Origin: Thermomicrobiales bacterium
GTDB lineage: Bacteria > Chloroflexota > Chloroflexia > Thermomicrobiales > UBA6265
Reading direction: 5' to 3'
DNA length: 45,659 nucleotides
Assembly: GCA_020853615.1 (NCBI GenBank)
Contig: JADYYO010000209.1
Coordinates: 1-45,659 of the forward strand
Shown: piece after piece, positions 24,829-34,362 of the stretch
Layout: each line of letters starts with the position of its first letter
Position numbering within the stretch: position 1 is the first letter of the stretch
Notes under the pieces: generated by a model
The model's database searches: none
What the model saw: the letters and a program-made list of their open reading frames with translations, nothing else
Told to the model about the DNA's origin: nothing
Made by a program: the position numbers and the translations under genes

Positions 24829-25207
24829 TTGCACACCGCCCCGCCGGCTCGTTGCAGCACGCCGTAGCCGGCGGGCGAATCGAGGATCTCTCCGTGTCGC
24901 AGCTCGTTCCCGGCACTCGTCTCCACGCTGACGGGGCGCGCCCCGGACGATGGCTCGGGATCGCCCTCGCCATTTCGCCGGTGAGGGTGGCCGAATCAGG
25001 CTGTCCATCAGTATCGGGGCTGTGCCCGACCTCCATGCTGCCTCCAGCACGATACACCGGACAATCGTTGGCATCGATCTGGCGAGTTGCCGTCGTGTCA
25101 GTGCCGAGATGCCTAACGTCGGGACGAGTCCCGGTGGGACAGGATGCGATGGGCCGCCGGGCGGCCCGGCAGCAGATGCGCGAAATGGACGGGAGTCCCG
25201 CACTACC
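24829..25207. other. Gene-free interval in the oxidase locus
   Basis: I see no convincing gene here on either strand: open frames are shadows with no protein-like composition. It contains a GC-rich hairpin, GGGCCGCC/GGCGGCCC, at about 25151-25168 with a 2-base loop. A promoter for the following small gene may lie here but none stands out. Confidence 0.5.
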
Positions 25208-25528
25208 ATGATCCCCACGCCACGGCCCCCGCACGATAACAATGAGGAAGACCCCACCCCGGCAGTTTGGGGGTTCATCCTGACCCTCTTCTTCTTCAAG
25301 CTGATCGTGGTCGGCATCGTCTTCTGGAACATGCAGACGTTCGAGAGCGGCGTCATCCTGGCCTCGACCCTCTGGTACTACTTCCCGCCGATCGTTCTGC
25401 TCGTCGCCGGACCCGCGATCTTCTATTTCCGCCTGCGCAAGGCGCGGGCGCGGCGCGCCGAGTTGCAGCGCGCGGAGTGGATGCTCGGCGAGCAGGACGT
25501 CACGTCCGCCGCAGAACAGCGGCGGTAA
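25208..25528 (+). CDS. Small two-helix membrane protein linked to the oxidase operon
   Basis: A 106-residue protein from the ATG at 25208. After a Pro/Glu-rich start, helices GFILTLFFFKLIVVGIVFWN (about 22-41) and a second around YYFPPIVLLVAGPAIFYF are followed by a basic tail (RLRKARARRAELQRAEWML). I recognise no family. Position, strand and composition suggest an accessory or assembly protein of the oxidase, but that is inference. No clear ribosome site is seen, so the start is unsure. Confidence 0.6.
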   Translation: MIPTPRPPHDNNEEDPTPAVWGFILTLFFFKLIVVGIVFWNMQTFESGVILASTLWYYFPPIVLLVAGPAIFYFRLRKARARRAELQRAEWMLGEQDVTSAAEQRR

Positions 25529-25634
25529 GCGCATCGATCAGCGCCGGAGGCGAAACGCCTATACTAGAGATGCCGGTTTCAGGCTGGCAATTCTGAAGCG
25601 ACACACGCGAGACGCACCTGGGGGGTACGACCGG

Positions 25635-26303
25635 ATGGGTGGGTTCACGCGGGCGATCCTGCGACCCGCATTCGCCTTTTTGCTCGTGGCGGCCATCGTC
25701 GCGGCGATCATTCTCTTCATCGGCAACACGCTGCTCCTTCTCCACCCAGGGGAGGCGGGAGGCGAGGGCGTGACGCCCAACCTCGACGTGATGGCCAGGG
25801 AGTTCCTCCGCCCCGATCTGCTCGCCGCCTTCGGCCTCTCACTCGTCGTCCTCTTCGGGGGCGCCCTCCTCGCCCGCCAGCCGGCCAAGCCTCGCCGCCT
25901 GGATGAGGTCGTGGCGATTGGCGAGCCTGGATTCTGGGAGCCGATCGCGCCGCCGCCGACCGACGAAGTTGCTACCAAGCGCGGCCCGCAGGGCACCTGG
26001 TCGGATATCAGGGCGGGCTACACACTCTATGCGCGTAACGGGCCGCTGGCGAAAGTGGTCGCCGTGCTGCCGGGTGAAGAGGAGTACGGCAAGAGCCGAC
26101 GCGGGGTTCTCTACAGCAGCGGCCTCTACGGCGCCAACGACGAGATGTGGATCCCGATCGAAGCGGTCTACGCCGTCTACCCTGAAACCGGGTCGGCCTT
26201 TCTGGCCGCCAAGGGGGACGAGGTCGAGAACTTCGGCTGGAATCGCCCGCCGCAGAGCTTCCGCCGCGGCCCCGGCCCGCACACGCCGCTCTCCTCCTTC
26301 TGA
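25635..26303 (+). CDS. Membrane protein with PRC-barrel-like C-terminal domain
   Basis: A 222-residue protein. Two membrane helices (FLLVAAIVAAIILFIGNTLLL and DLLAAFGLSLVVLFGGALLA) come first; a soluble part from residue about 115 contains DIRAGYTLYARNGPLAKVVA, a Tyr-rich loop and WIPIEAVYAVYPETGSA, like a PRC-barrel fold. No catalytic residues stand out. GGGGGG precedes the ATG. It closes the plus-strand oxidase region, before the bidirectional terminator, and may be part of that region's respiratory function; this is a guess by location. Confidence 0.65.
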   Translation: MGGFTRAILRPAFAFLLVAAIVAAIILFIGNTLLLLHPGEAGGEGVTPNLDVMAREFLRPDLLAAFGLSLVVLFGGALLARQPAKPRRLDEVVAIGEPGFWEPIAPPPTDEVATKRGPQGTWSDIRAGYTLYARNGPLAKVVAVLPGEEEYGKSRRGVLYSSGLYGANDEMWIPIEAVYAVYPETGSAFLAAKGDEVENFGWNRPPQSFRRGPGPHTPLSSF

Positions 26304-26324
26304 CCGCGCACACCCTGCCATGCG

Positions 26325-26354
26325 AACCGGGGCGACCAGTCGGTCGCCCCGGTT
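26325..26354. terminator. Bidirectional hairpin terminator
   Basis: AACCGGGGCGACC (26325-26337) and GGTCGCCCCGGTT (26342-26354) make a perfect 13-bp stem with a 4-base loop, between the ends of convergent genes. It is a good candidate for stopping both the oxidase-side and the Ada-side transcripts. Confidence 0.75.
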
Positions 26355-26388
26355 GATTGCATCCGCGACGGTCCGCCTACGCGCAGCC

Positions 26389-27465
26389 TCACGGCGCCCG
26401 CTCCTCCGCATTGAGCAGCGCCCGCTTGCGCTCCACGCCCCAGCGGTAGCCGCCCAGGCCACCATCGCCCCTCACGACCCGATGGCAGGGGATCACCAGC
26501 GCCACGGGATTGGCGGCGCAGGCGGCGGCGACAGCGCGCGCGGCGCTCGGCTTCCCGATCTCCGCGGCGACCTCCGCGTAGCTGCGGCGCTCCCCCTCGG
26601 GGATCGCCCGCAGCGCTCGCCACACGGACCGCTGAAATGGCGTCCCCATGACATCGAGCGGCAGCGCCACGATGCCGCGGCGCTGCCGAAGATGCTCGAG
26701 CATGGCATCGAGCCAGTCCCGCACCGCCTCGTCGTCTCGCGCGATCGCGGCGCGGGGGAACTCCGAGCGCAGCGCCGCTTCCAATGCGCCGTCGTTGTCG
26801 CCGATGCTGGCAGCGCAGATGCCGAGCTCCGTCGCGGCCACCAGCACCCTCCCCATCGCCGACGCCGCCGTGCCAAAGCGAATCGTCATCCCCTCCCCGC
26901 CTCGGCGGTACGACGAGGGCGGCATGCCGAGGGCGGAGTTCGCCTGCTCATAGAAGCGGCTGCTCGACCCATACCCTGCCGTGTGGAGCGCGCTCGTCAC
27001 GTCGGCGCCCGCCCGCATCTCCGCCTTCGCCGTCTCCAGCCGGCGTGCGGCAGCGTAAGCGCGGGGGGACACGCCCATCGCCCGCGTGAAACTGCGCTGC
27101 AGATGCCCCGGGCTCACGCCGAGCGCCTCGCCCATCCGCGCCAGCGTCTGCCGCTCATCGAGATGCTCGTCGATCCAGGCGGCCGCCCGCGCGGCCAGAT
27201 CCTCCCGTAGGGTCGTTGTCGCGTGCGGGCGGCAGCGGCGGCAGGCGCGGTAACCGGCCCGCTCGGCCGCCGACGGGCTGCTGAAGAAGCGCACATGCTC
27301 CGGCCGCGGTCGCCGCGCTGGGCACGAAGGACGGCAATAGATTCCGGTCGAGTCCACCGCAAAGACGAACTCGCCGTCGCGATTGCCATCGCGCCGGAGG
27401 ACCGCTTGCCAACGCTCGTCGTCGATCGCGGGGATCGTGTTCGTGTCGTGAGTCATCGTCTGCAT
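26389..27465 (-). CDS. ada: Bifunctional Ada: transcriptional activator and O6-methylguanine-DNA methyltransferase
   Basis: A 358-residue three-part Ada protein. The N-terminal zinc domain has its four cysteines in YCRPSC and ACRRCRP (Cys44, Cys48, Cys75, Cys78), where one accepts methyl groups from phosphotriesters. An AraC-type helix-turn-helix follows (ARMGEALGVSPGHLQRSFTR). The C-terminal methyltransferase has PFQRSVWRALRAIPEGERRS and the acceptor Cys327 in VIPCHRVV. It repairs alkylated DNA and switches on its own gene. ATG 27465 is preferred, 8 bases after TTGGAGGTG; the in-frame TTG at 27480 overlaps that site. Confidence 0.95.
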   Translation of the reverse strand: MQTMTHDTNTIPAIDDERWQAVLRRDGNRDGEFVFAVDSTGIYCRPSCPARRPRPEHVRFFSSPSAAERAGYRACRRCRPHATTTLREDLAARAAAWIDEHLDERQTLARMGEALGVSPGHLQRSFTRAMGVSPRAYAAARRLETAKAEMRAGADVTSALHTAGYGSSSRFYEQANSALGMPPSSYRRGGEGMTIRFGTAASAMGRVLVAATELGICAASIGDNDGALEAALRSEFPRAAIARDDEAVRDWLDAMLEHLRQRRGIVALPLDVMGTPFQRSVWRALRAIPEGERRSYAEVAAEIGKPSAARAVAAACAANPVALVIPCHRVVRGDGGLGGYRWGVERKRALLNAEERAP

Positions 27466-27566
27466 TTCACGCACCTCCAACGCCCAGCATAGGGCGTGGG
27501 ACGTGCCGTGACGTGCCGAATCGTGCGCGCAAACCGGGAATGCCCGGTGTTTCCCTGAACCCCGCC

Positions 27567-27684
27567 GCAGGGTCGACGCCCGCGTCGCCCGCCTCCCCTG
27601 CCCGGCGGTTCATGCCTGGCCACGCCGTTGCCATGATCGGCGATTGTGGAGGATCGGCCCGGGCGACACAGGTGTCGCCCCTAC
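27567..27684. mobile_element. 118-bp MITE-like element, copy 1
   Basis: Ends 27567-27590 and 27661-27684 are imperfect inverted repeats of 24 bp, each also nearly palindromic. It has the same length as the element at 42424-42541 and aligns over all 118 bp without gaps at about 80 percent (94 of 118). It has no coding capacity. It lies between the sucB 3' end and the ada start. Confidence 0.7.
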
Positions 27685-27774
27685 GGGGCGTGCTTCCTGT
27701 GCGCCGCCGCGTGCGGGGTGCGGCAGGTGCGGGCACCGCAGAGGGGTCGCCCGCGCCGCGCTTGTTCTGCTCCC

Positions 27775-29124
27775 CTACCCCTCGATGAGCAGGGTCTCCG
27801 GGTCCTCGATCATCTGCTTGATCTTGACCAGGAACTGGACGGCGGTGGCCCCGTCGATGACCCGATGGTCGTAGGAGACTGCCAGGTACATCATTGGCCG
27901 GATCACCACCTCGCCGTTGCGCGCCACTGGCCGCTCCTGGATGGCGTGCATGCCCAGGATGCCGACCTGCGGCACGTTGAGGATCGGCGTCGAGTTGAGC
28001 GAGCCGAAGACCCCGCCGTTCGTGATCGTGAAGGTGCCGCCCTGGATCTCGGCGAGCGAGAGCTTCCCCTCGCGCGCTTTTGTCGCCAACTCCGCCAGCC
28101 CCTGCTCGATCTCGGCAAAGGTCTTGCGGTCGGCGTCGCGGATCACCGGCACCACCAGCCCCTCCTCGGTGCTGACGGCCACGCCGATGTCGTAATACTT
28201 CTTCAGAACGAGCTCGTCGCCCTGCAGCTCGGAGTTCATCTCGGGGAAGGCCTTCAGCGCGCCGACGACAGCCTTCGTGAAGAAGGACATGAACCCGAGG
28301 TTGACACCGTAGCGCTGCTTGAACGCCTCCTTGCGGCGCGCGCGCAGATCCATCACCGCGCTCATGTCGGCCTCGTTGAAGGTCGTGAGCATGGCCGCCG
28401 TCTGCTGCGCCTCGACAAGGCGCTGCGCAATCGTCTGCCGCCGCCGCGAGAAGCGCCTCCGCTCTTCGCGGCCATTGGCCACAGGTTGCGGGGAGGTCGC
28501 CGGGGGTGCGTCGGGCGCGTGGCGCTGCGCCGGCGTGGGAGCAGGCGCCGGCGACGGGGGCGCGGTCGGCGCAAGAGCCGCTGCGGGTCCGGCCTGCACC
28601 GCCTGGCGCGCGGCGACGATCAGCACATCCTCCCGCGTGACCCGGCCGCCCGGGCCGGTGCCGACGACGGCGTTGAGGTCGACGTGGTGCTCTTCCGCGA
28701 GGCGGCGCACCGCGGGCGCGGCCCGCCCGCCCTGGCCATCGCTCTCCACCTCGGCGGGAGGCGGTGACGGAATCGCGGCCGGGGGCGCCTGCGGCGCCTC
28801 GGGCGCGGCGGCTGCCGCCGCAGCGGGCCGAGGGGCCGCCGCGGGCGCTGCGCTCTCGCCGGCCGGCGCCGGGGCCGTCGCCCCGTTGCTCGCGCTCACC
28901 ACGCCGAGCACCTCGCCGACGGTGACGACATCCCCTTCGCGGCGTTCAATGCGCGAGAGAACCCCGTCTTCCTCTGCGGTCACGTCCAGGTTGACCTTGT
29001 CTGTCTCCAGCTCGACCAGGCTCTCGCCCCGGCTGACGGCGTCGCCTTCCTGCTTCAGCCAGGTGCCGACCACCGCATCGACCAGCGATTCCCCGAGCGG
29101 TGGAACCCGAATCTCGACCGCCAT
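27775..29124 (-). CDS. sucB: 2-oxoglutarate dehydrogenase E2 (dihydrolipoamide succinyltransferase)
   Basis: A 449-residue E2. Residues 1-76 form the lipoyl domain with the lipoylated Lys43 in [11 protein letters not shown]. An Ala/Pro linker joins the peripheral subunit-binding domain ([20 protein letters not shown] and [12 protein letters not shown]). The catalytic domain ends with [17 protein letters not shown], containing the active His, and has [19 protein letters not shown]. It transfers succinyl from lipoate to CoA. The gap to sucA is 54 bp on the same strand, so they form an operon. No E3 gene is next to them, so lipoamide dehydrogenase is encoded elsewhere. Confidence 0.95.
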   Translation of the reverse strand: MAVEIRVPPLGESLVDAVVGTWLKQEGDAVSRGESLVELETDKVNLDVTAEEDGVLSRIERREGDVVTVGEVLGVVSASNGATAPAPAGESAAPAAAPRPAAAAAAAPEAPQAPPAAIPSPPPAEVESDGQGGRAAPAVRRLAEEHHVDLNAVVGTGPGGRVTREDVLIVAARQAVQAGPAAALAPTAPPSPAPAPTPAQRHAPDAPPATSPQPVANGREERRRFSRRRQTIAQRLVEAQQTAAMLTTFNEADMSAVMDLRARRKEAFKQRYGVNLGFMSFFTKAVVGALKAFPEMNSELQGDELVLKKYYDIGVAVSTEEGLVVPVIRDADRKTFAEIEQGLAELATKAREGKLSLAEIQGGTFTITNGGVFGSLNSTPILNVPQVGILGMHAIQERPVARNGEVVIRPMMYLAVSYDHRVIDGATAVQFLVKIKQMIEDPETLLIEG

Positions 29125-29178
29125 TCTGCGAACTCCGCCTTCGTGTTCAGCCCACTCGGGGCAGGCAAATGCCTATGC

Positions 29179-32151
29179 CTACTGCGCGCCCGCGCTCGAG
29201 CGCGAAGCCCTGGTCCGCGAGCCGTTCGCGCCGGCTCCATTCGACTTCGTGGACCGATGGCCGCGTCCTCGGCCATCGCCATCCGCGACGACCGCCACCG
29301 CCGGCGCCTCGCCCAGGGCTGCCTCGACGATACGCGCCTGCTCGGCCGTGTGCCGATCGAGCGACCCGACCGCCGGGGAGGCGCGCTCCGGCCGGCCGAC
29401 GTACAGTACCGGCAGCGGCCGCTCCAGGCTCTCCAGCAGCTCGCGCAGCCGTGGCTCCATGTAGCTCCACGCGCCCATGTTACGCGGCTCCTCCTGCGCC
29501 CAGACGACCTCCTCGAGGTGCGGATAGCCCTCGATCACCCGTCGCAGCGCCTCGGCCGGGAAGGGCGCCAGCAGCTCCACGCGGGCGACCGCCACCGCCT
29601 CATCGTCGCGCAGGCGACTGGTCTCCAGTTCGACCGCAACCTTGCCCGAGCAGAGCACCAGCCGGGCGACCTGATCGCGGGAGTCCGCGCGGCGCGGATC
29701 GTCCAGCACCGGCTGGAACGACCCCTCGGCGAGCTGATCGAGGGTCGAGGCGGCAAGGGGATTGCGCAGCAGACTCTTCGGCGTCATGACCACGAGCGGC
29801 GAGCGGTCCAGGGCTAGCGCCTTCGCCTGCCTGCGCAGCAGATGGAAGTACTGCGCCGACGTGGTGGGGTTCGCCACCAGCATGTTCCCCTCGGCGAAGA
29901 GTTGCAGATAGCGCTCAAGCCGCGCCGAGGAGTGCTCCGGCCCCTGCCCCTCGTAGCCGTGTGGGAGGAGGAGGACGAGGGCCGGGTCCTGCTGCCACTT
30001 GGCGTGCGCCGCGACCAGAAACTGGTCGATGATCACCTGCGCGCCGTTGGCGAAGTCGCCGAACTGCGCCTCCCAGAGAACCAGCGCCTCCGGCGCGTGG
30101 ACGGTGTAGCCATACTCGAAGCCGACCGCGGCCGCCTCGGAGAGGGGGCTATTGTAGACAGCGAACGAGGCCTTCGCCTGCGGCAACGCCTGCAGCGGCA
30201 CCCAACGGTTGCCGTTTCGCGCGTCGTGCAGGACGAGGTGGCGCTGGGAGAAGGTGCCCCGCTCCGCGTCCTGCCCCGTGAGCCGAATCGGGGTGCCGTC
30301 GGCGAGGATCGAGGCGAAGGCGAGCGTCTCGGCGTGCGCCCAGTCGATGCCGCCCTGGCCGTCGGGTTGTGCGAGCACCGCCGCCCGGCGCTCCCATTGT
30401 CGCTGCAGCTTCGAGCTGAGCGTCATCCCCGGCGGCACCGCGTGAATCGCCGCGTCGTAGGCCCGCAGCTTGTCGGCGGGCACACTGGTTTCGATCTCGG
30501 AGACGAAGTTATGGCGGCCATTCTCTTCGATGGAGATCGGCTCCGCCCCGGTGTCGATGACCTCCTTGCGGATCGCGGCCAGCCGGTCGAGCATCCCCTG
30601 CAGCATCGCCGCCGACTCGTCCTCGCTCACGATCTCTTCCGCGGCGAGGCGGTCGGCCAGGATCTGGCGCACGGTCGGGTGCTTCGCGACCCTGGCGTAC
30701 ATCTGCGGCTGCGTGAAGGAGGGCTCGTCCCCCTCGTTATGGCCCCATCGCCGGTAGCCGACGAGGTCGATCAGGAAGTCCTTGCCGAAGCGCTGCCGGT
30801 AGGCGGCCGCCAGGCGCGCCACCGAGATGCAGGCGACCGGGTCGTCGGCGTTGACATGCACCACCGGCATCTCGAACCCCTTGGCCAGGTCGCCGGCGTA
30901 GAGGGTCGAGCGCGAATCGCGGATATCGGTCGTGAACCCGATCTGGTTGTTGACGATGATGTGGATCGTGCCGCCGGTCGAGTAGCCGGGGAGGCCGGAG
31001 AGATTGAGCGTCTCGGCGACGATCCCCTGCCCCGGGAAGGCCGCATCGCCATGGAGGAGGATCGCCATCGACCGGTTGCGGTCCTGCGGCGGCGGGCCCG
31101 CCTGCCGCCGATCGTCCTGCGAGGCGCGCGTCATCCCCTCGACCACCGGGTTGACGAACTCGAGGTGGCTCGGGTTTGGGGCGAGCACCAGCGGAATTTC
31201 GACCGTCTCGCCATTCGCCGCTTTGCGCATGGCGCCCAGGTGGTACTTCACATCGCCCGTCACGCCGTTATCGCTGCGGGAGTCGGGCGGCGTGGCGGGG
31301 CCGCGCAGCTTCCCCCCCTCGAAAGCGGCGATGATCGCGGCATACGGCCGGCCAAGGATGTGCGCCAGGACGTTGAGCCGGCCGCGATGGGCCATGCCGA
31401 GGACGACCTCGCGGATGCCCTCGGCCGCCGCGTCGTGGATGATCGTGTCGAGCATCGGCACCAGCGTGTCGGTGCCCTCGATCGAAAAGCGCTTCTGCCC
31501 CAGATAGGTCTGGTGCAAGAAGCGCTCGAACCCCTCGACCTCGGTCAGCCGCTTCAGCAGCTTCTTCTTCGTCTCAGGCGTGAGATGCTCCTGGAACTCA
31601 CCGCATTCGACCGCCTCGCGCAGCCAGGCGCGCTCCTCGGCGATCTGCACCTGATCGAAGTCGTAGCCGATCTTGTTGCTGTAGACGCGGCGCAGATCGT
31701 CGATCGCCTGCTTCGCGTTGGCCGATTCGGGCGAAACCCGGTTCGGCACCGACTCGGGCGGCAGGCTCGCCAACTGCGCGTCGGTGACGCCGTGGAAGGT
31801 CGGGTGCAACTCGGGCGCCCCGTGCGGCGGCGTGCCGAGCGGATCGAGCTGGACGTCGAGGTGGCCGTAGTCGCGGATCGCCTCGGCCAGCGATGCCGCG
31901 GCGACGACCGCCGAGACATCGAAGATCGGTCCGGTCGGCGCAGTCGTGGCGACCGGAGTTGCCTGCCCCGCGGCTGCCCGTGGTCGCGGCGCGGTCAACG
32001 CGGCGATCTCTTCCGGAGAGATGCTGGCGAACCAGGCCCGCGTCTCCGGATCGACCGCCGACGGGTCCTGCAGATAACGATCGTAAAGATCGAGGACGTA
32101 GCCAGCGTTCGGCCCGTAAAACGCGCGAAGGTCGCTCATTGTGCTGTCCAC
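29179..32151 (-). CDS. sucA: 2-oxoglutarate dehydrogenase E1 component
   Basis: A 990-residue thiamine-diphosphate enzyme. The N-terminal segment FYGPNAGYVLDLYDRYLQ precedes the E1 core, with MAHRGRLNVLAHILGRPY, the ThDP site around LHGDAAFPGQGIVAETLN, and GHNEGDEPSFTQPQMY. The transketolase-type C-terminal half contains LPHGYEGQGPEHSSARLERY. It decarboxylates 2-oxoglutarate and reduces the lipoyl group of SucB. A basic, Gly/Ser-rich tail of about 40 residues is extra. The ATG at 32151 may instead be at 32139 (MSDLRAFYG). An extended -10 promoter is seen about 80 bp upstream. Confidence 0.95.
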   Translation of the reverse strand: MDSTMSDLRAFYGPNAGYVLDLYDRYLQDPSAVDPETRAWFASISPEEIAALTAPRPRAAAGQATPVATTAPTGPIFDVSAVVAAASLAEAIRDYGHLDVQLDPLGTPPHGAPELHPTFHGVTDAQLASLPPESVPNRVSPESANAKQAIDDLRRVYSNKIGYDFDQVQIAEERAWLREAVECGEFQEHLTPETKKKLLKRLTEVEGFERFLHQTYLGQKRFSIEGTDTLVPMLDTIIHDAAAEGIREVVLGMAHRGRLNVLAHILGRPYAAIIAAFEGGKLRGPATPPDSRSDNGVTGDVKYHLGAMRKAANGETVEIPLVLAPNPSHLEFVNPVVEGMTRASQDDRRQAGPPPQDRNRSMAILLHGDAAFPGQGIVAETLNLSGLPGYSTGGTIHIIVNNQIGFTTDIRDSRSTLYAGDLAKGFEMPVVHVNADDPVACISVARLAAAYRQRFGKDFLIDLVGYRRWGHNEGDEPSFTQPQMYARVAKHPTVRQILADRLAAEEIVSEDESAAMLQGMLDRLAAIRKEVIDTGAEPISIEENGRHNFVSEIETSVPADKLRAYDAAIHAVPPGMTLSSKLQRQWERRAAVLAQPDGQGGIDWAHAETLAFASILADGTPIRLTGQDAERGTFSQRHLVLHDARNGNRWVPLQALPQAKASFAVYNSPLSEAAAVGFEYGYTVHAPEALVLWEAQFGDFANGAQVIIDQFLVAAHAKWQQDPALVLLLPHGYEGQGPEHSSARLERYLQLFAEGNMLVANPTTSAQYFHLLRRQAKALALDRSPLVVMTPKSLLRNPLAASTLDQLAEGSFQPVLDDPRRADSRDQVARLVLCSGKVAVELETSRLRDDEAVAVARVELLAPFPAEALRRVIEGYPHLEEVVWAQEEPRNMGAWSYMEPRLRELLESLERPLPVLYVGRPERASPAVGSLDRHTAEQARIVEAALGEAPAVAVVADGDGRGRGHRSTKSNGAGANGSRTRASRSSAGAQ

Positions 32152-32230
32152 TCAACTCGCCCCAGCCTGGACATCCGGGATGGTTTCGGTCGGGCGCCCC
32201 GTGGAGCCCGCCGCATCCTGTCGTCACCCT

Positions 32231-32239
32231 ATTATGGCA
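32231..32239 (-). promoter_or_regulatory. Extended -10 promoter upstream of sucA
   Basis: The minus strand reads ATGCCATAATAGGG: TG-C-CATAAT is an extended -10 with 5 of 6 bases of the hexamer, 80 bp before the sucA start. No -35 box is needed for extended -10 promoters and none is clear. The rest of the 256-bp gap (32152-32407) shows no gene. Confidence 0.5.
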
Positions 32240-32407
32240 TGGGGTGTCCATGCGGGCGCATGAAGGGCCTCGGGACGTCGCCAGCGTCTCTCTTCCCGCC
32301 CGGGCGCGTGCCCCAATCGAGGCATTGGCCGCTGCCCCCATGGACAAGACGTCGAAATCCGACGCAGCATTCCGGGCGCCTCGCTCGCGTCGTCGCGCGC
32401 TCGGCAC

Positions 32408-33628
32408 TCATCGACGCGTGCCATCCGACTCCACGAGGTAGATATCGACGTTATTAAGCCGCTCCAGCAGGCGATCGACCAGCGATTCCCCGCGCAGGCG
32501 GAGCCACCCCGCCGGCCGAACGTACCGCATGACGATCAGCGTCGCGTGCTCCTCGAGCACGACGCCGGCGATCCCCTCGGCCAGGTCGCCAGCGTCCACC
32601 ACCCGCGTCTTCGCCCCGAGGTCTTCCGCGAGATCGAGGTTCTTCCTAACGGCGCTTCGCTCCGCCGCGGGCAGGCTCGCCAGCCCGCGAGGAGGGGCGA
32701 CAAGCGCGGCGACCAATTCTCCGCGCAGCGCGGTGGCCAACCGCCAGGCGTTGCGCAAGACGGTCCCGGCGGCGGGATCGCCATCCACCACGACCAACAC
32801 GCGCTCCGCCGCGGGCCAGATCTCCTCGATGCCGTGCTCGAGCATGTAGTCCGTCAGCGCGTCGTCGACGCCGGCCGCCGTTCGACGCAGCGCCATTTCG
32901 CGCAAGGCCGTCAGATTCCCCGGCCGGAAGAAATTGCGGAGCGCCTGCGCCGATCGCTCCGGAGGATAGACCTTCCCCTGCCGCAGCCGCTCGATCAGGA
33001 GATCGGTGGGGAGATCGACGAGCTGCACTTCCGCGCCGTCGAGGATGCGGTCGGGGATGATCTCGCGCACCTCGACCCCGGTGATGCTGGCGACGTCATC
33101 CTGCAGGCTCTGCAGGTGCTGGATGTTGAGCGTTGACATGACATCGATGCCCGCGTCCCGGATGATGTCGACGTCCTCGTAGCGCTTGGCGCGTGGGGAG
33201 CCGGGGAGATTCGAATGAGCCAACTCGTCGATCAGCACGATCTCCGGTTTTCGCCGCAGGATCGCGTCGGTATCCATCTCTTCGCCGATGACGCCACAAT
33301 AGGGGACCAGCCGCCGCAGCAGCACCTCCAGCTCCCCGATCTGCGCCTCCGTCTCGGCCCGGCCGTGCGACTCGACAAAGCCGACGACGATGTCGCGGCC
33401 CTCGGCCTTCAGCCGCCGCGCCTCGTTCAGCATGGCGTAGGTCTTGCCGACGCCGGGAGCGGCCCCGAGGTAGACGTGCAGGTCGCCGCGGCGCGATCCC
33501 TGCTCCTCGCCGGCGAGGTGGTATCGCCGCAAGAGTTCGTCAGGCGTCGGCTGTCGCGGCTCCCTGGCTGCGCTCGGCACCTGAATCCCCCAGAACGCGT
33601 GGGCATTCCGCCCCAACAGGCGCGGCAT
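32408..33628 (-). CDS. kdpD: KdpD N-terminal half: sensor ATPase plus universal-stress domain
   Basis: A 406-residue protein equal to the cytoplasmic N-terminal half of the K+ sensor KdpD. The Walker A loop GAAPGVGKT (55-63) and the acidic motif LIDELAHSNLPGSPRAKRYE mark the KdpD domain; residues about 280-400 (ERVLVVVDGDPAAGTVLRNA and later LIVMRYVRPAGWLRLRGES) form the universal-stress-protein fold. The membrane, GAF and kinase domains are absent and lie in a separate gene at 40591-42264. It is last in the kdpF-A-B-C cluster, 57 bp after kdpC. It probably acts with the separate kinase, perhaps gauging nucleotides or K+ status. Confidence 0.9.
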   Translation of the reverse strand: MPRLLGRNAHAFWGIQVPSAAREPRQPTPDELLRRYHLAGEEQGSRRGDLHVYLGAAPGVGKTYAMLNEARRLKAEGRDIVVGFVESHGRAETEAQIGELEVLLRRLVPYCGVIGEEMDTDAILRRKPEIVLIDELAHSNLPGSPRAKRYEDVDIIRDAGIDVMSTLNIQHLQSLQDDVASITGVEVREIIPDRILDGAEVQLVDLPTDLLIERLRQGKVYPPERSAQALRNFFRPGNLTALREMALRRTAAGVDDALTDYMLEHGIEEIWPAAERVLVVVDGDPAAGTVLRNAWRLATALRGELVAALVAPPRGLASLPAAERSAVRKNLDLAEDLGAKTRVVDAGDLAEGIAGVVLEEHATLIVMRYVRPAGWLRLRGESLVDRLLERLNNVDIYLVESDGTRR

Positions 33629-33685
33629 ACGCCCTCGATCGAACCAGATCGCGCGGCCCTTACCGCGCGGGGATGACGCCGGCCA

Positions 33686-34354
33686 TCATCGGGCAGGCGT
33701 CGCGACCACTGACTCCCGGGACGTTGCCGGGACTGTGGCATCCAGCGCCAGGTTCAGCGCCAGCACATTCACGCGCGGCTCGCCCAGGACGCCGAGGGTT
33801 CGCCCTTCCGTGTTCGCCGCGACCAACGCGCGCACCTGGTCTGCGCGCCTCCCCCGCTCGCGCGCGACGCGCGGCACTTGCAACTCAGCCGAGGCAGGGC
33901 TGATGTCGGGGTCGAGCCCGCTGGCCGAGGCGGCGACCAGGTCGACCGGAATCGGCGCATCCGCGGCGAGATGATTCTCCCGGCGGATCGCGGCGACATC
34001 GACCGTGACGCGGTCGACCAGCGCCCTGTTGGTCGGTCCGTAATTCGAGCCCGAAGAGACGAGCGTGCTATCCCCGTTGCCCGGCGTGAATGCCGCCGAG
34101 GGGCGCCCGCGGAAATAGCCGGGCAACACCTCGCCGGTCTTGCCATCCACGAATGGTTGGCCAATCACCGCAGAGCCGATCACCGTGCCGCCGCGCGCGA
34201 TCAGGGAGCCATTGGCCTGGTACGGGAAGATCACCTGCGCCAGCGCGGTGATCGCGAGCGGATAGGCAAGCCCGGTCAGCACGGTCAGGAGCATCGTCAT
34301 CAGGAGAGCGGTGCGGAGTTGCCTCATCATTGCCGGTGTCCTCGTGTTCGACAT
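33686..34354 (-). CDS. kdpC: Potassium-transporting ATPase subunit C
   Basis: A 222-residue KdpC. One membrane helix (LLMTMLLTVLTGLAYPLAIT) near the start, then the conserved GSLIARGGTVIGSAVIGQPF, FRGRPSAA, SNYGPTNRAL and ASASGLDPDISPASAELQVP of the periplasmic domain. KdpC stabilises the complex and helps K+ binding. The tail after VNVLALNLALD is about 20 residues longer than in many homologues. It starts 8 bp after kdpB; ATG 34354 or 34330 are possible. Confidence 0.95.
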   Translation of the reverse strand: MSNTRTPAMMRQLRTALLMTMLLTVLTGLAYPLAITALAQVIFPYQANGSLIARGGTVIGSAVIGQPFVDGKTGEVLPGYFRGRPSAAFTPGNGDSTLVSSGSNYGPTNRALVDRVTVDVAAIRRENHLAADAPIPVDLVAASASGLDPDISPASAELQVPRVARERGRRADQVRALVAANTEGRTLGVLGEPRVNVLALNLALDATVPATSRESVVATPAR

Positions 34355-34362
34355 CGATCGGC

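Noticed and set aside
29842-32457. An 871-codon open frame antisense to sucA
   Set aside because: Same reason: the sense strand is a complete 2-oxoglutarate dehydrogenase, and the antisense protein has no recognisable motif.
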